Assembly: GCA_002424635.1 (NCBI GenBank) | Contig: DIKT01000039.1 | Span: forward strand, 51,111 to 112,635 | DNA length: 61,525 nt | Direction of reading: 5' to 3' | DNA from: Desulfobulbaceae bacterium UBA5611 | GTDB taxonomy: Bacteria > Desulfobacterota > Desulfobulbia > Desulfobulbales > Desulfocapsaceae | Shown: piece after piece, positions 53,472 through 61,346 of the stretch | How the letters are laid out: each line of letters starts with the position of its first letter | How positions within the stretch are numbered: position 1 is the stretch's first letter | Program-made: the position numbers and the translations under genes | The notes under the pieces: generated by a model | What the model was told of the DNA's origin: nothing | The model's input: only the letters and a program-made list of their open reading frames with translations | Database searches by the model: none

Positions 53472-55004
53472 ATGCCTTTTTCTCAATCAACCGATATTTT
53501 CAGGACATCTCTCTTCCAGAGCCAGGAATTCACCATTACCTTTGAACTGGTGCCCGGTCGAGGATCCGGTGGCAAACGACTGGAAAAAATTCTCAGATTT
53601 GCCGAAGAGGCCAAAAAAGATGGCCGGATCAAAGCCCTGTCCATCACTGATAATCCAGGAGGTCATCCCGCGCTGGCGCCCACTGCTTTGGGACTTGATA
53701 TTCAAGCCCTGGGCATTGAGCCGCTGATTCATTTTTCTCTGAAGGACAAGAATCGGAACATGGCCGAAAGCCAGCTCTTCGAATGTCATCGGCACGGTCT
53801 TCTCAATCTGCTGGTCCTCAGCGGCGACTATCCGCGCTATGGTTTCCACGGCCAGGCCTTGCCGGTCTTTGACCTTGATTCTCCACAACTGCTGACCCTC
53901 ATTGATCGTCTGCGCCGGACCCTGCCCCTGGAGAAAGAGGCCCCGGGCGGTGTTATGCCCCTGCCAGCCATGGATTTTCTGGCCGGATGCGTGGTGTCAC
54001 CTTTTAAGACCACCGAGGCCGAACAGATCTTCCAATATGCCAAGCTGCTCACCAAGGTCTGCGCCGGTGCCCATTTTGTCATCAGTCAGCTTGGCTTTGA
54101 CATGACCAAATATCAGGAGCTGCTGTCCTTCTGTAGCCAGAATGCCATCAGCCTCCCTCTCCTTGCCAGCGTCTTTATCCCCAGCATCAAGGTGGCCGAG
54201 ATCATGTGCCAGGGCCAGGTCCCCGGCGTGATTTTTCCACCATCTTTGTTACGGCTGATGCACCAGGAAGTGGCAAGTCCAGACAAAGGAGAAGAGGCCC
54301 GCTTGCTGCGGGGGGCCGGCATGGTGGCCGTGCTAAAGCACATGGGCTATGCTGGGGTGCATCTTGGCGGCAACAATCTGGATTTCAGCAAGATCGCCTT
54401 TCTTCTCGATCAGGCCGAATACCTCACCAAGACAGCCAACGTGCAGGAATTGCGGACAGAGGTTGATTTTCCAGCCCCAGCCACCTGGTATCTTTTTCCC
54501 GACTCAGGACAGCAAGCCAGGACTGCCCCGGCTCCATCGGCCCGTTTTCGCCTCAACCGGCAAATCCATGACTCTGTATTCACGCCTGAGGGCCTCATCT
54601 TCCCTCTGGCCCGAGCCGTCAGTCTCCAGGTTGATCTGAATAAGCAAGCCCGTCGCCTGTACACCTTTTGTGAACACCTGCTCAAGACCATGCTCTTTCG
54701 CTGCCGCATGTGCGGAGACTGCACCCTGGCCGAATCCAGCTATCTTTGCCCGCAGTCCGGTTGCCCCAAAAAGATGATCAACGGCCCCTGCGGTGGTTCC
54801 CTGCATGGGTTCTGTGAGGTCTACCCGCAGGAAAGACTCTGTTTCTGGGTCAAAGCCTACCACAGCAACCCGCTCAGCCATATAGAAGAGCTTCCCAACT
54901 GCCCGCCGCTGCCGCCTAAAAACTGGGCTCTTCAGGGAACCTCTTCCTGGCTTAATTATTTTGCCGGCCGTGATCACTACCAGCTTGATTCAGAACCGGA
55001 ATAA
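53472..55004 (+). CDS. metF: Methylenetetrahydrofolate reductase with C-terminal zinc-binding MTHFR-C domain
   Basis: The 510-residue protein has a MetF barrel (~1-290; ALSITDNPGGHP, LVLSGDYPR, FVISQLGFDM, VFIPSIKVAE) and a C-terminal MTHFR-C domain with cysteines CRMCGDCTLAESSYLCPQ and CPKKMINGPCGG, found in anaerobes. It reduces methylene-THF to methyl-THF in methionine synthesis or the methyl branch of the Wood-Ljungdahl pathway, in line with CooS in this window. The electron donor cannot be told. Confidence 0.9.
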   Translation: MPFSQSTDIFRTSLFQSQEFTITFELVPGRGSGGKRLEKILRFAEEAKKDGRIKALSITDNPGGHPALAPTALGLDIQALGIEPLIHFSLKDKNRNMAESQLFECHRHGLLNLLVLSGDYPRYGFHGQALPVFDLDSPQLLTLIDRLRRTLPLEKEAPGGVMPLPAMDFLAGCVVSPFKTTEAEQIFQYAKLLTKVCAGAHFVISQLGFDMTKYQELLSFCSQNAISLPLLASVFIPSIKVAEIMCQGQVPGVIFPPSLLRLMHQEVASPDKGEEARLLRGAGMVAVLKHMGYAGVHLGGNNLDFSKIAFLLDQAEYLTKTANVQELRTEVDFPAPATWYLFPDSGQQARTAPAPSARFRLNRQIHDSVFTPEGLIFPLARAVSLQVDLNKQARRLYTFCEHLLKTMLFRCRMCGDCTLAESSYLCPQSGCPKKMINGPCGGSLHGFCEVYPQERLCFWVKAYHSNPLSHIEELPNCPPLPPKNWALQGTSSWLNYFAGRDHYQLDSEPE

Positions 55005-55043
55005 TTATGCCCCTTCCTAAAATAGGATACTGATATTGTTTGC

Positions 55044-55085
55044 AATATTCTTGGCTTTTTCTATAAAAACAAGAATATTTTTTGT
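55044..55085 (+). terminator. Intrinsic terminator of metF
   Basis: AATATTCTTG pairs with CAAGAATATT and is followed by a T-run (TTTTTT), 40 bp after the metF stop. Confidence 0.85.
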
Positions 55086-55411
55086 TTGCTATGGAAATAT
55101 GGTATCAACGAAAAGGAGAAGGAGCATGGACAAGATATTACAGGCAGCCTGACTGGCCTTAGGAATTAATGTTATAAACAATTTCTGAACAATTCAAGAA
55201 TGTTGTATTGTTTGAATTTCATTGTACTGGAAATGTTAAAAAAAATAGGGTTATAGGAGAGATTTTGACTCCTTGTATCAGAGATTAACAGTAGACATCT
55301 CAACCTGAGGACAGTTGAATAAAATCAGATATTCGATGTGGCAATATTAACGCCCAATTAATGGGCGGCCTATCAGGCGGTCATCCGTCCTTACCCGATT
55401 GGGCCTTTTTA
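55086..55411 (+). other. Region with a nine-codon frame and a distal hairpin; no gene called
   Basis: A strong ribosome-site sequence (AAAAGGAGAAGGAGC) precedes an ATG at 55126, whose frame stops at a UGA after eight codons (MDKILQAA). A GC-rich inverted repeat at 55351-55406 (GCCCAAT with ATTGGGC) followed by TTTTT could end a short transcript. This may be a truncated gene, a leader or a small RNA; a UGA read as selenocysteine is conceivable but no SECIS hairpin is evident. Confidence 0.35.
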
Positions 55412-55957
55412 TTAATCACCATTTATTGCATCGTTACAAGACCAACAATAATCCCCGGTACTATCTGAGCATTCCAAACAGAGTCCGCAATTGTTTCCGC
55501 ATCTTTTGGGGTTGATTTTGTAACAATTTTCGCAAGCATCCAACCCTATAGCTTTGACTTCCTTGTACAATCTGTAGTTTCTTTTTTTTTGGCATTGAGA
55601 GCATTCAGAAGAATGGTCACCCTTTCCCGTACATTTAATACAGAGACCACAACTGCAACGTTTTGGCGTGATAGTTTTGCATTTACTACAAACATCTACC
55701 CCCTTGATTATAGCTTGTTTAATAGCATCATCAATTCTTCTTTCATTAGCAAGTTTTTCATCAGCTTTTCTTTTTTCCTCAGCAATTCTTTCATCTTTTT
55801 CTCTTGCTTGACTGATTTCATATTCAATCCGTTTCTTTGCCATTATTTTTTCGTACTCTTCAGCATATCTTCTCCTTCTGGCTTTTTCAGGCAATTCCAT
55901 TAGCCATACAGTAATCAATATGAAAATCATGACAGGAAATACTGCGATATATATCAT
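55412..55957 (-). CDS. Membrane-anchored coiled-coil protein with duplicated zinc-ribbon-like Cys motifs
   Basis: The 181-residue protein begins with one transmembrane helix (MIYIAVFPVMIFILITVW), continues with a charged coiled coil (~25-80) and ends with two similar cysteine units: DVCSKCKTITPKRCSCGLC and DACENCYKINPKRCGNNCGLC, each followed by CxxC pairs. The duplicated pattern probably binds two zinc ions. No family was recognised. The gene is AT-rich and lies in the probable integron region. Confidence 0.7.
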   Translation of the reverse strand: MIYIAVFPVMIFILITVWLMELPEKARRRRYAEEYEKIMAKKRIEYEISQAREKDERIAEEKRKADEKLANERRIDDAIKQAIIKGVDVCSKCKTITPKRCSCGLCIKCTGKGDHSSECSQCQKKRNYRLYKEVKAIGLDACENCYKINPKRCGNNCGLCLECSDSTGDYCWSCNDAINGD

Positions 55958-56098
55958 TGTCTACCTCTGCAAATTTGCACATTCATTATTGATTCAGGGT
56001 ATTTCTGTAATTATTTTTATGCCGGTATTGTTTTTCATTTGACTCAGAACGTGGAGCTCAGCGAGGGCTGCGATGTTGCGGCTTCTGATTTGGGTGAT

Positions 56099-56173
56099 CT
56101 TTAACGGGGCGGCTAAGCGATTGGCAAAGAAGCTCAGTGTATTTGCCAATCCGACTTCAGCCGATGGTTGGAC
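56099..56173. repeat. attC-like integron recombination site A
   Basis: CTTTAAC (56099-56105) and GTTGGAC (56167-56173) flank stem arms GGCTAAGCGATTGGCAAA (56111-56128) and TTTGCCAATC...TTCAGCC (56142-56162). The arms pair except for extra bases in the right one. This is the R''-L''-L'-R' layout of attC. The direction is unclear: GTTGGAC fits R' (GTTRRRY) on the plus strand, whereas the position of the extra bases fits the minus strand. Confidence 0.55.
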
Positions 56174-56533
56174 GAAGCCGCTTAAGCGGCAGACAAACGC
56201 CAAACGTCTCCATTACTTATCTTACTGTAACCACATATTTTATATGCAAAACCAAAACCATTACGCTGAAAAAATGCTTATTTGACATTTTCTAGCATTA
56301 GCAGTATTTTTTTGGCGAATGGTTCATTAAGGATGGGTAGTAAAATATCAATTTTATAAATGAAAGATTGTGACAAAAATTTACAGCTTTTTCAATTTTT
56401 CAAGTTATTGAAATATCAGCAAATAGATATTTTCAAATAGCAATATTCATGCCATAAACCAACGCCTTCTCTTCTAGCACAATCAATACTTATTCCACCT
56501 GTTAAAATTCATCGTTCATTTGCAACCGGGCTT
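56174..56533. other. ORF-less segment between two attC-like sites
   Basis: About 360 bp of AT-rich DNA between sites A and B with no plausible coding frame. It may be a non-coding cassette, or the remains of two cassettes joined in opposite orientation. Confidence 0.4.
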
Positions 56534-56596
56534 GTCCAACCACCGGTTCAGATTGTGGATCGCTTCGCTCTCACAATCTAACCTTATTCGTTAGGG
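56534..56596. repeat. attC-like integron recombination site B
   Basis: GTCCAAC (56534-56540) and GTTAGGG (56590-56596) bracket arms GGTTCAGATTGTG (56545-56557) and CACAATCTAACC (56572-56583). The arms pair perfectly except for one extra C, the hallmark extrahelical base of attC. The patatin-like gene's stop codon (minus strand TAA at 56591-56593) falls within the core, as in many cassettes. Read on the minus strand the cores are CCCTAAC and GTTGGAC. Orientation is ambiguous, as for site A. Confidence 0.6.
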
Positions 56597-57361
56597 AAGT
56601 GTTACTCTGTCAGCCTTCAATTGTCTCGCTAACTCCTTCCCATAGTGATAACCCAATGTGTAGTATGCTAGATACTGTGTTGCGCTATAAGAAATGTCAG
56701 ATGTTTTGGATTGAGGGAAGTCTTCAGCAAATTCTCTTCCTTCATCGCTATACGAAATAAACTCTTTTAAATATTGAGGATAGCAGTTTACTGCTCCTTG
56801 AGGGCACTCATATTTGTCGCGAATTAATCTTAATTTTACGTAGTAAATTTTTGAGATTATTGCCCCAGATTTTTCATCAACCAGAGTTCCTCGTATTATT
56901 TCCGGGAGAGGGTCGTTGGTATAGTCGTGCGTAGGCAGTGACATTATTTTTTCGTCAAGGCCATTTAGCTTAAGTATGATTCCGTACTGTTCTAATAAAT
57001 TATCTTTTAATCTTTTCATTCCCTCTTGTTTACCTTCTGGGTCCCACTCTGCATCAGATATCGCAATGATAGGGATTTTTCTTTTTATAAGGCTATATGC
57101 GCCAAGGTTCTCTGAGTGGCCACCGTCGGTCAGGTAGATTGAGTCTTGGTCTACTTCTAAATAGTTACCTAGTGGAGCTATCATTCCTCCGATACCAGCT
57201 AAAAAACCATTATAAGGATTTGCCGAGTCTGTAGCTGCTCCTGATGCTTGTACTATCTCCGATATGTTTGAGTTAAAGTATTTAGAGCTGTAATAACCAT
57301 AGTAATCGTTGCCGTAATAGAATGGTGTGAATTCGACGATAGATTTGTCATATGGTGGGAG
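56591..57361 (-). pseudogene. Patatin-like phospholipase, C-terminal part, interrupted by an IS256-family element
   Basis: The frame encodes about 255 residues with no start; an internal ATG at 57184 yields 197. YLTDGGHSENLGAY contains the DGG motif whose Asp forms the patatin catalytic dyad; the following IPIIAISDAEWDP strand fits the DUF-type patatin relatives. The Ser-containing GxSxG half is missing, because the reading frame ends at 57362 where IS DNA begins. It is likely inactive. The protein would have been a lipid hydrolase, of the kind seen in defence islands (inference). Confidence 0.72.
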
Positions 57362-58491
57362 TTATGATCAAAAGTGGTGTTTAAAAGGGCCATGAAAAAA
57401 TAAATGACGTATCCTGTTGGAATCAGTTCGCCAAAACTAGATCCCAACAAAAAAGGATACGTCATGAGCAAGAATAAAGTCATTGCACTTAAAAAGCCAG
57501 GAGAGATTTCTGGAGATCCGTTGACAGAGTTGCTGCGTGCTGGCGCCCAACGATTGATAGCAGATGCTGTTGAGGCTGAATTACAGGTTCTTCTTGGTCA
57601 GCATACTGCACTCAGAAACGGGCAAGGGCACCAACAGGTTGTGCGCAATGGATATATTTACCCGAACGTGAGATTCAGACGGGAATCGGGCCGGTTAAAA
57701 TCAGGGTTCCAAAGATTCGCGACAAAAGCCACCAAGGGATCAAATTCAACTCGACGTTATTGCCGCCCTACCTGAGAAAAACCAAGAGCGTTGAGGGTAT
57801 GTTGCCCTGGCTCTACCTCAAAGGGATATCCACAGGAGATTTTCAGGAGGCATTGCAGGCTCTTCTTGGAAGTGAAGCAAAGGGACTGTCAGCATCGACA
57901 ATCAGTCGCTGCAAGAAAATATGGGAGGAAGAGCACGAAACTTGGAACAGCAGAAGCCTTGAGAATAAGCGGTATGTTTATATCTGGGCAGACGGTGTTT
58001 ACTTCAATATTCGAAGTGATCATGCCAAACAGTGTATCCTCGTCATTATCGGAGTCACTGAACAGGGCCGGAAAGAGTTTATTGCTATTGAGGACGGTTA
58101 TCGGGAATCTGAGCAGAGCTGGTCGGAACTGCTGCTGCGAATAAAAGCACAAGGCCTCAGGCATCCACCTGAACTGGCAGTTGGTGATGGTGCTCTGGGT
58201 TTTTGGAAAGCGTTGCGGAAAGTATTTCCGAAGACGGTACATCAACGTTGCTGGGTTCATAAGACCGCCAATGTTCTCAATAAGCTCCCGAAGGCCGTCC
58301 AGCCGAAGGTCAAACAGGCATTACATGAAATCTGGATGGCGCCGACTAAGAAAGATGCCTACAAAGCCTTTGACATTGCTCTCTCAACGTATTCAGCAAA
58401 ATATCCAAAGGCCATGGAATGTCTGGAAAAAGATAAAGATGAGATGCTGGCTTTTTATGATTTTTTGAAATACTCACCTATTTCTCGTTAG
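57362..58491 (+). mobile_element. Truncated IS256-family insertion sequence
   Basis: The transposase region (see 57464-58491) and the short leader to its left define the element. The left end joins the patatin-like gene. The right end is lost: similarity to IS256 transposases breaks off after LAFYDF near 58467, and the C-terminal third, including the last DDE-domain parts, is absent. No target-site duplication can be defined. Confidence 0.85.
57464..58491 (+). pseudogene. IS256-family transposase, frameshifted and truncated
   Basis: The start MSKNKVIALKKPGE and DPLTELLRAGAQRLIADAVE match IS256-type N-termini. A one-base frameshift near 57655 (GGATATATTTACCCG) interrupts the frame; the other frame continues with EIQTGIGPVKIRVPKIRD, LLPPYLRKTKSVEGMLPW and WADGVYFNIRSD, LAVGDGALGFWKAL and QRCWVHKTANVLNKLPK. 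The frame ends at a TAG at 58491 before the C-terminal catalytic region. The copy is inactive. Confidence 0.88.
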
Positions 58492-58828
58492 ATAGAGGAA
58501 CTGCAAAGTCGTGAGTCTGTCACGGTCAAAGAGCTGGCCATCATGATAGGCGTACCCACAAGCAAGGTCAGAAAAGCCATTTGTGCCACTATTGGTTCAT
58601 AGTCAACAAACTTAAAACCTCACTGAATGGAAGTGATCTAATGATCGATCAGGACGAAACTCAACGGTTCATGAAGGTCTACGATGCGCGCCTCGCTTAA
58701 CCATTTCCGCAACCTTCGCTCGAAGAGTTGACCGATCCTCTTTGGCAGTTTCAAGGACTTCCTCCCGGTGTTCTGCCAAGTCAGTGGAGGTTGAACTTAC
58801 GTAGACTCCTTCCTCGCCCTATTTCCTT
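58492..58828. other. Region between the IS fragment and attC site C
   Basis: A plus-strand frame with a helix-turn-helix look (SVTVKELAIMIGVPTSKVRK, 58513-58602) starts without an ATG or ribosome site and ends in a stop; it may be the remnant of another element. No supported gene is seen up to 58828. Confidence 0.4.
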
Positions 58829-58894
58829 GCATAACGGCTCAGCCGGTGACCCGGCGCAGGTTTATCGCGACCGGGTCCACTGGTCTCGTTGGAA
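58829..58894 (-). repeat. attC-like integron recombination site C
   Basis: On the minus strand R''-like TTCCAAC (58888-58894) and R'-like GTTATGC (58829-58835) bracket arms ACCAGTGGACCCGG and CCGGGTCACCGG. These pair except for one extra G in the left (L'') arm, as attC sites require. It lies 58 bp beyond the DUF2235 gene end and is oriented with it, the expected cassette layout. Confidence 0.7.
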
Positions 58895-58952
58895 CATTCG
58901 CTTTATTTAATATTTGGAGCTTTGACCCTTCTCTATTCTTCCTGTCCCCCTA

Positions 58953-60953
58953 TCACTGAATGGCAGGCTCCCTGCCATCAACAGCTTCTATCAACAATTC
59001 TACCCGCCCGTGATTATTTTTATATACACTACTCAAGAATTGAGGTTCATTGACACGCAACACCAATTCACCGTTATCGTGCGGGGTAAACACCTGCCCC
59101 TTAACCGCCAATTCGCCAATAAGGTAGTTTTTCCCATCGATTTGTCCCAACAATCCCATGTAACCCACCTTAAATGAATGCGCAATTGGGAAAACCATCA
59201 TATCGACCAATGTAAGAGGGAAAGATTTACCTGAAGCTAAAATAGGCCTTCCATCTTCGATGTTAGCTAAATAAATACAATCCTTCCAACCTTCGATTCC
59301 GGAGCCATGAACGGATACTAGATATGTCATCCCTGCTCTCAAATTTACCCCTGTATGATCCTCATCTTTGTCTGCATAGAAGGTAATAATGGCTTTATCA
59401 CCTATTTTTGCTAGATCTCGGACTTCAAGCCTCTCTGAGGCATAACCTGTTGCGCTCGAATTACTGTAGTTGCAGGCTTGTATCATGGCATAATCTTCAT
59501 CTTTGGCACGCCAGCAAGCGGTTTTATCACAAGTATTATCAATAAAAGAAACATCATTGGATTTATAACGAGGATTTCTTACAGCTTTTACTCGGCTTTC
59601 ACAGGAATCTCCACTCTTGATATAACCCGCGTTTCCATCACACTTGATGCATCCATTGAAGGGTTCTTTTTTATACCACTGTGATTCAAAGATTTTTGAT
59701 GGAACGACACAAAGACGATCAAGCACAGACTGATGCACTTTTAATACCGGACTTAACGGCTTAATTGGATCTTTCTCACCATTCACGGCATCGTAGAATG
59801 ACACAAAGTGATTCTTACCTTTCTTGGCGTTCTCGTCATTTTTAGCAAAGAACTCCTTATAACCTGTATGCTTTATATACATCGCCAAGTCACGATTTAC
59901 CTTTTTATAGAACAACCCTGCAAGACCTGAATCCCCTTCATGGGTCGCAGCCAAATAGTTACCGTAAACAGCAGCATCTTTATGAATTAGTCCAAGTTTT
60001 GCCGCATCCATCATGTCTAACATCCAATTCAAAGACACTCCGGAAATATCAGTGTCATTGCCCCCACCGACATCCGAATGAGCGCCAGAAAACCAGACTT
60101 CGTTGAGAACTGTGGAGAACCCCTGTGGCTTATCGCAGGTGTGCTCTATAATATGTCGCTGTGACAGAAGCATCGGAGTAAATATACGCGCTCTATTGTC
60201 ATCAAGTGAAAGTGCATGGGCGACATTTTGCACATTGCAAAGCTGATCGGCGTAGCGTGTATTTGCCTCTCCCGGGCTGTAGTCATGGTCTGGCCAACCA
60301 AGCGCCTCGACTGTATCCCAAAGGCCCATAAAACGAACATTCACCGGCAAAGGGTACTTTGTCAGGCTCTGGCCATTTTCATCACATTCGGAGATCTTTA
60401 TTTCTTTCAACTTATAGTCATTATAAACTTTAGCTACTTCATTGCGGCGTTCGCACAGACTCTTGGTTTTATGCTTATAGGCAGCGTAAACATCGTAAAC
60501 AAATGATTCTCGCTTAGACGGTTCGATATCATCCAAATCCGGTAGTCCCGACACATACAACATTGCGGCAAGGACCCTGGCCGAGAAAGCCCCGCGACTG
60601 AAACCATAGATAGAGACCTCATCGCCTTCGCGATAATTTTCTGCAAGGTATTGGTACGCATCCCGAACATCATGTCCTGTCCCCCATCCCATTCCCATGC
60701 CAATAATGCGTGATCCGGTACCAACACCACGAATATAGGTGGTACTAATATCATCACGCCCCTGCAACGACACCAGACTGTGTAACTTGGACACATTGGT
60801 ATGTGAAGTTTCCTCGTTATTTGTACCATCAAAAAAGACAGCCAAGTGCCTTGGCAAATCAGACCTTACAGGAATATGGTCTACTCGAGCCACCGAGCAA
60901 GAGGTTAATAAGGTAATCAGAGAGAGCAATGCAAAGAAATGATATTTTTTCAT
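58953..60953 (-). CDS. DUF2235 (Tle1-like) phospholipase-type lipoprotein with C-terminal extension
   Basis: The 666-residue protein has a lipoprotein signal (LLTSC, Cys19). Residues ~36-400 are the DUF2235 alpha/beta-hydrolase domain: LAVFFDGTNN, the nucleophile elbow YGFSRGAF (Ser119), FMGLWDTVEALG and the acid/His region GAHSDVGGG. The family includes Tle1 lipases injected by type VI secretion. The rest (~400-666) has Cys-rich CIKCDGNAGY and CESR, TACWRAK and a beta-rich tail of unknown fold. The lipid anchor and lack of VgrG or immunity neighbours argue against a simple T6SS effector. It sits in a probable integron cassette, about 45 bp after an R'-like GTTATGT at 60994-61000. Confidence 0.82.
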   Translation of the reverse strand: MKKYHFFALLSLITLLTSCSVARVDHIPVRSDLPRHLAVFFDGTNNEETSHTNVSKLHSLVSLQGRDDISTTYIRGVGTGSRIIGMGMGWGTGHDVRDAYQYLAENYREGDEVSIYGFSRGAFSARVLAAMLYVSGLPDLDDIEPSKRESFVYDVYAAYKHKTKSLCERRNEVAKVYNDYKLKEIKISECDENGQSLTKYPLPVNVRFMGLWDTVEALGWPDHDYSPGEANTRYADQLCNVQNVAHALSLDDNRARIFTPMLLSQRHIIEHTCDKPQGFSTVLNEVWFSGAHSDVGGGNDTDISGVSLNWMLDMMDAAKLGLIHKDAAVYGNYLAATHEGDSGLAGLFYKKVNRDLAMYIKHTGYKEFFAKNDENAKKGKNHFVSFYDAVNGEKDPIKPLSPVLKVHQSVLDRLCVVPSKIFESQWYKKEPFNGCIKCDGNAGYIKSGDSCESRVKAVRNPRYKSNDVSFIDNTCDKTACWRAKDEDYAMIQACNYSNSSATGYASERLEVRDLAKIGDKAIITFYADKDEDHTGVNLRAGMTYLVSVHGSGIEGWKDCIYLANIEDGRPILASGKSFPLTLVDMMVFPIAHSFKVGYMGLLGQIDGKNYLIGELAVKGQVFTPHDNGELVLRVNEPQFLSSVYKNNHGRVELLIEAVDGREPAIQ

Positions 60954-61007
60954 CGAAACCCCTTAATTTTTATTTTTTGTGGGTAGGTCTGACACATAAC
61001 GTTTTGG

Positions 61008-61262
61008 TCAGTGGCGCGCCCGGTGCTTGCCCGTCAAGGCCGCATCAAGCTGCGCGTATACCTTGAGCACGAGACCACGGCAGTCGGGCAATTTTGCGGA
61101 TCGGGAAATGCCTGCTCCAGCAATGAAATGAACTTCGCCACGCGCATGCGCCAGAAGGAGACGTTCGGGAATTGCCGCTAAGCCAGAACCCAGCGGAATC
61201 ACTCGACCGTCAGTGGCACTATTCCGAATTTGGCTTTCGCTTATCCTTGTCATGTTTTTCAT
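61008..61262 (-). pseudogene. SIR2-like NADase fragment
   Basis: The 84-residue frame has FIAGAGISRSAKLPDCRGLV, the SIR2 NAD-binding loop (GAGxS...LPDFRG), with Cys for the usual Phe in LPDFRG. The frame ends with GKHRARH, where a full SIR2 domain would continue for >150 residues, so it is truncated. SIR2 proteins act as NAD-depleting effectors in anti-phage defence (Thoeris, SIR2-APAZ and others). The fragment is probably the remnant of a cassette gene, lost together with its attC. Confidence 0.6.
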
Positions 61263-61312
61263 GCAAACAAATTTCTGGAAAGAGGTATTGTTGACTTTGA
61301 TAACGTGAAAAT

Positions 61313-61338
61313 CACCAGTTTATCTGGTGCCTTTTTTT
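61313..61338 (+). terminator. Intrinsic terminator-like hairpin
   Basis: CACCAG and CTGGTG with a 5-base loop, followed by seven T residues after GCC. Confidence 0.6.
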
Positions 61339-61346
61339 GTTGGTCA

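Noticed and set aside
55351..55410. Inverted repeat with GGGCGTTAATA on the minus strand as a fourth attC site
   Set aside because: R' is only partly matched and no R''-like (YYYAAC) box is present; a terminator explains it better.
58728..58910. 60-residue plus-strand frame over attC site C
   Set aside because: It overlaps the stem of the attC-like site and starts without ribosome site; the folded site is the better reading.
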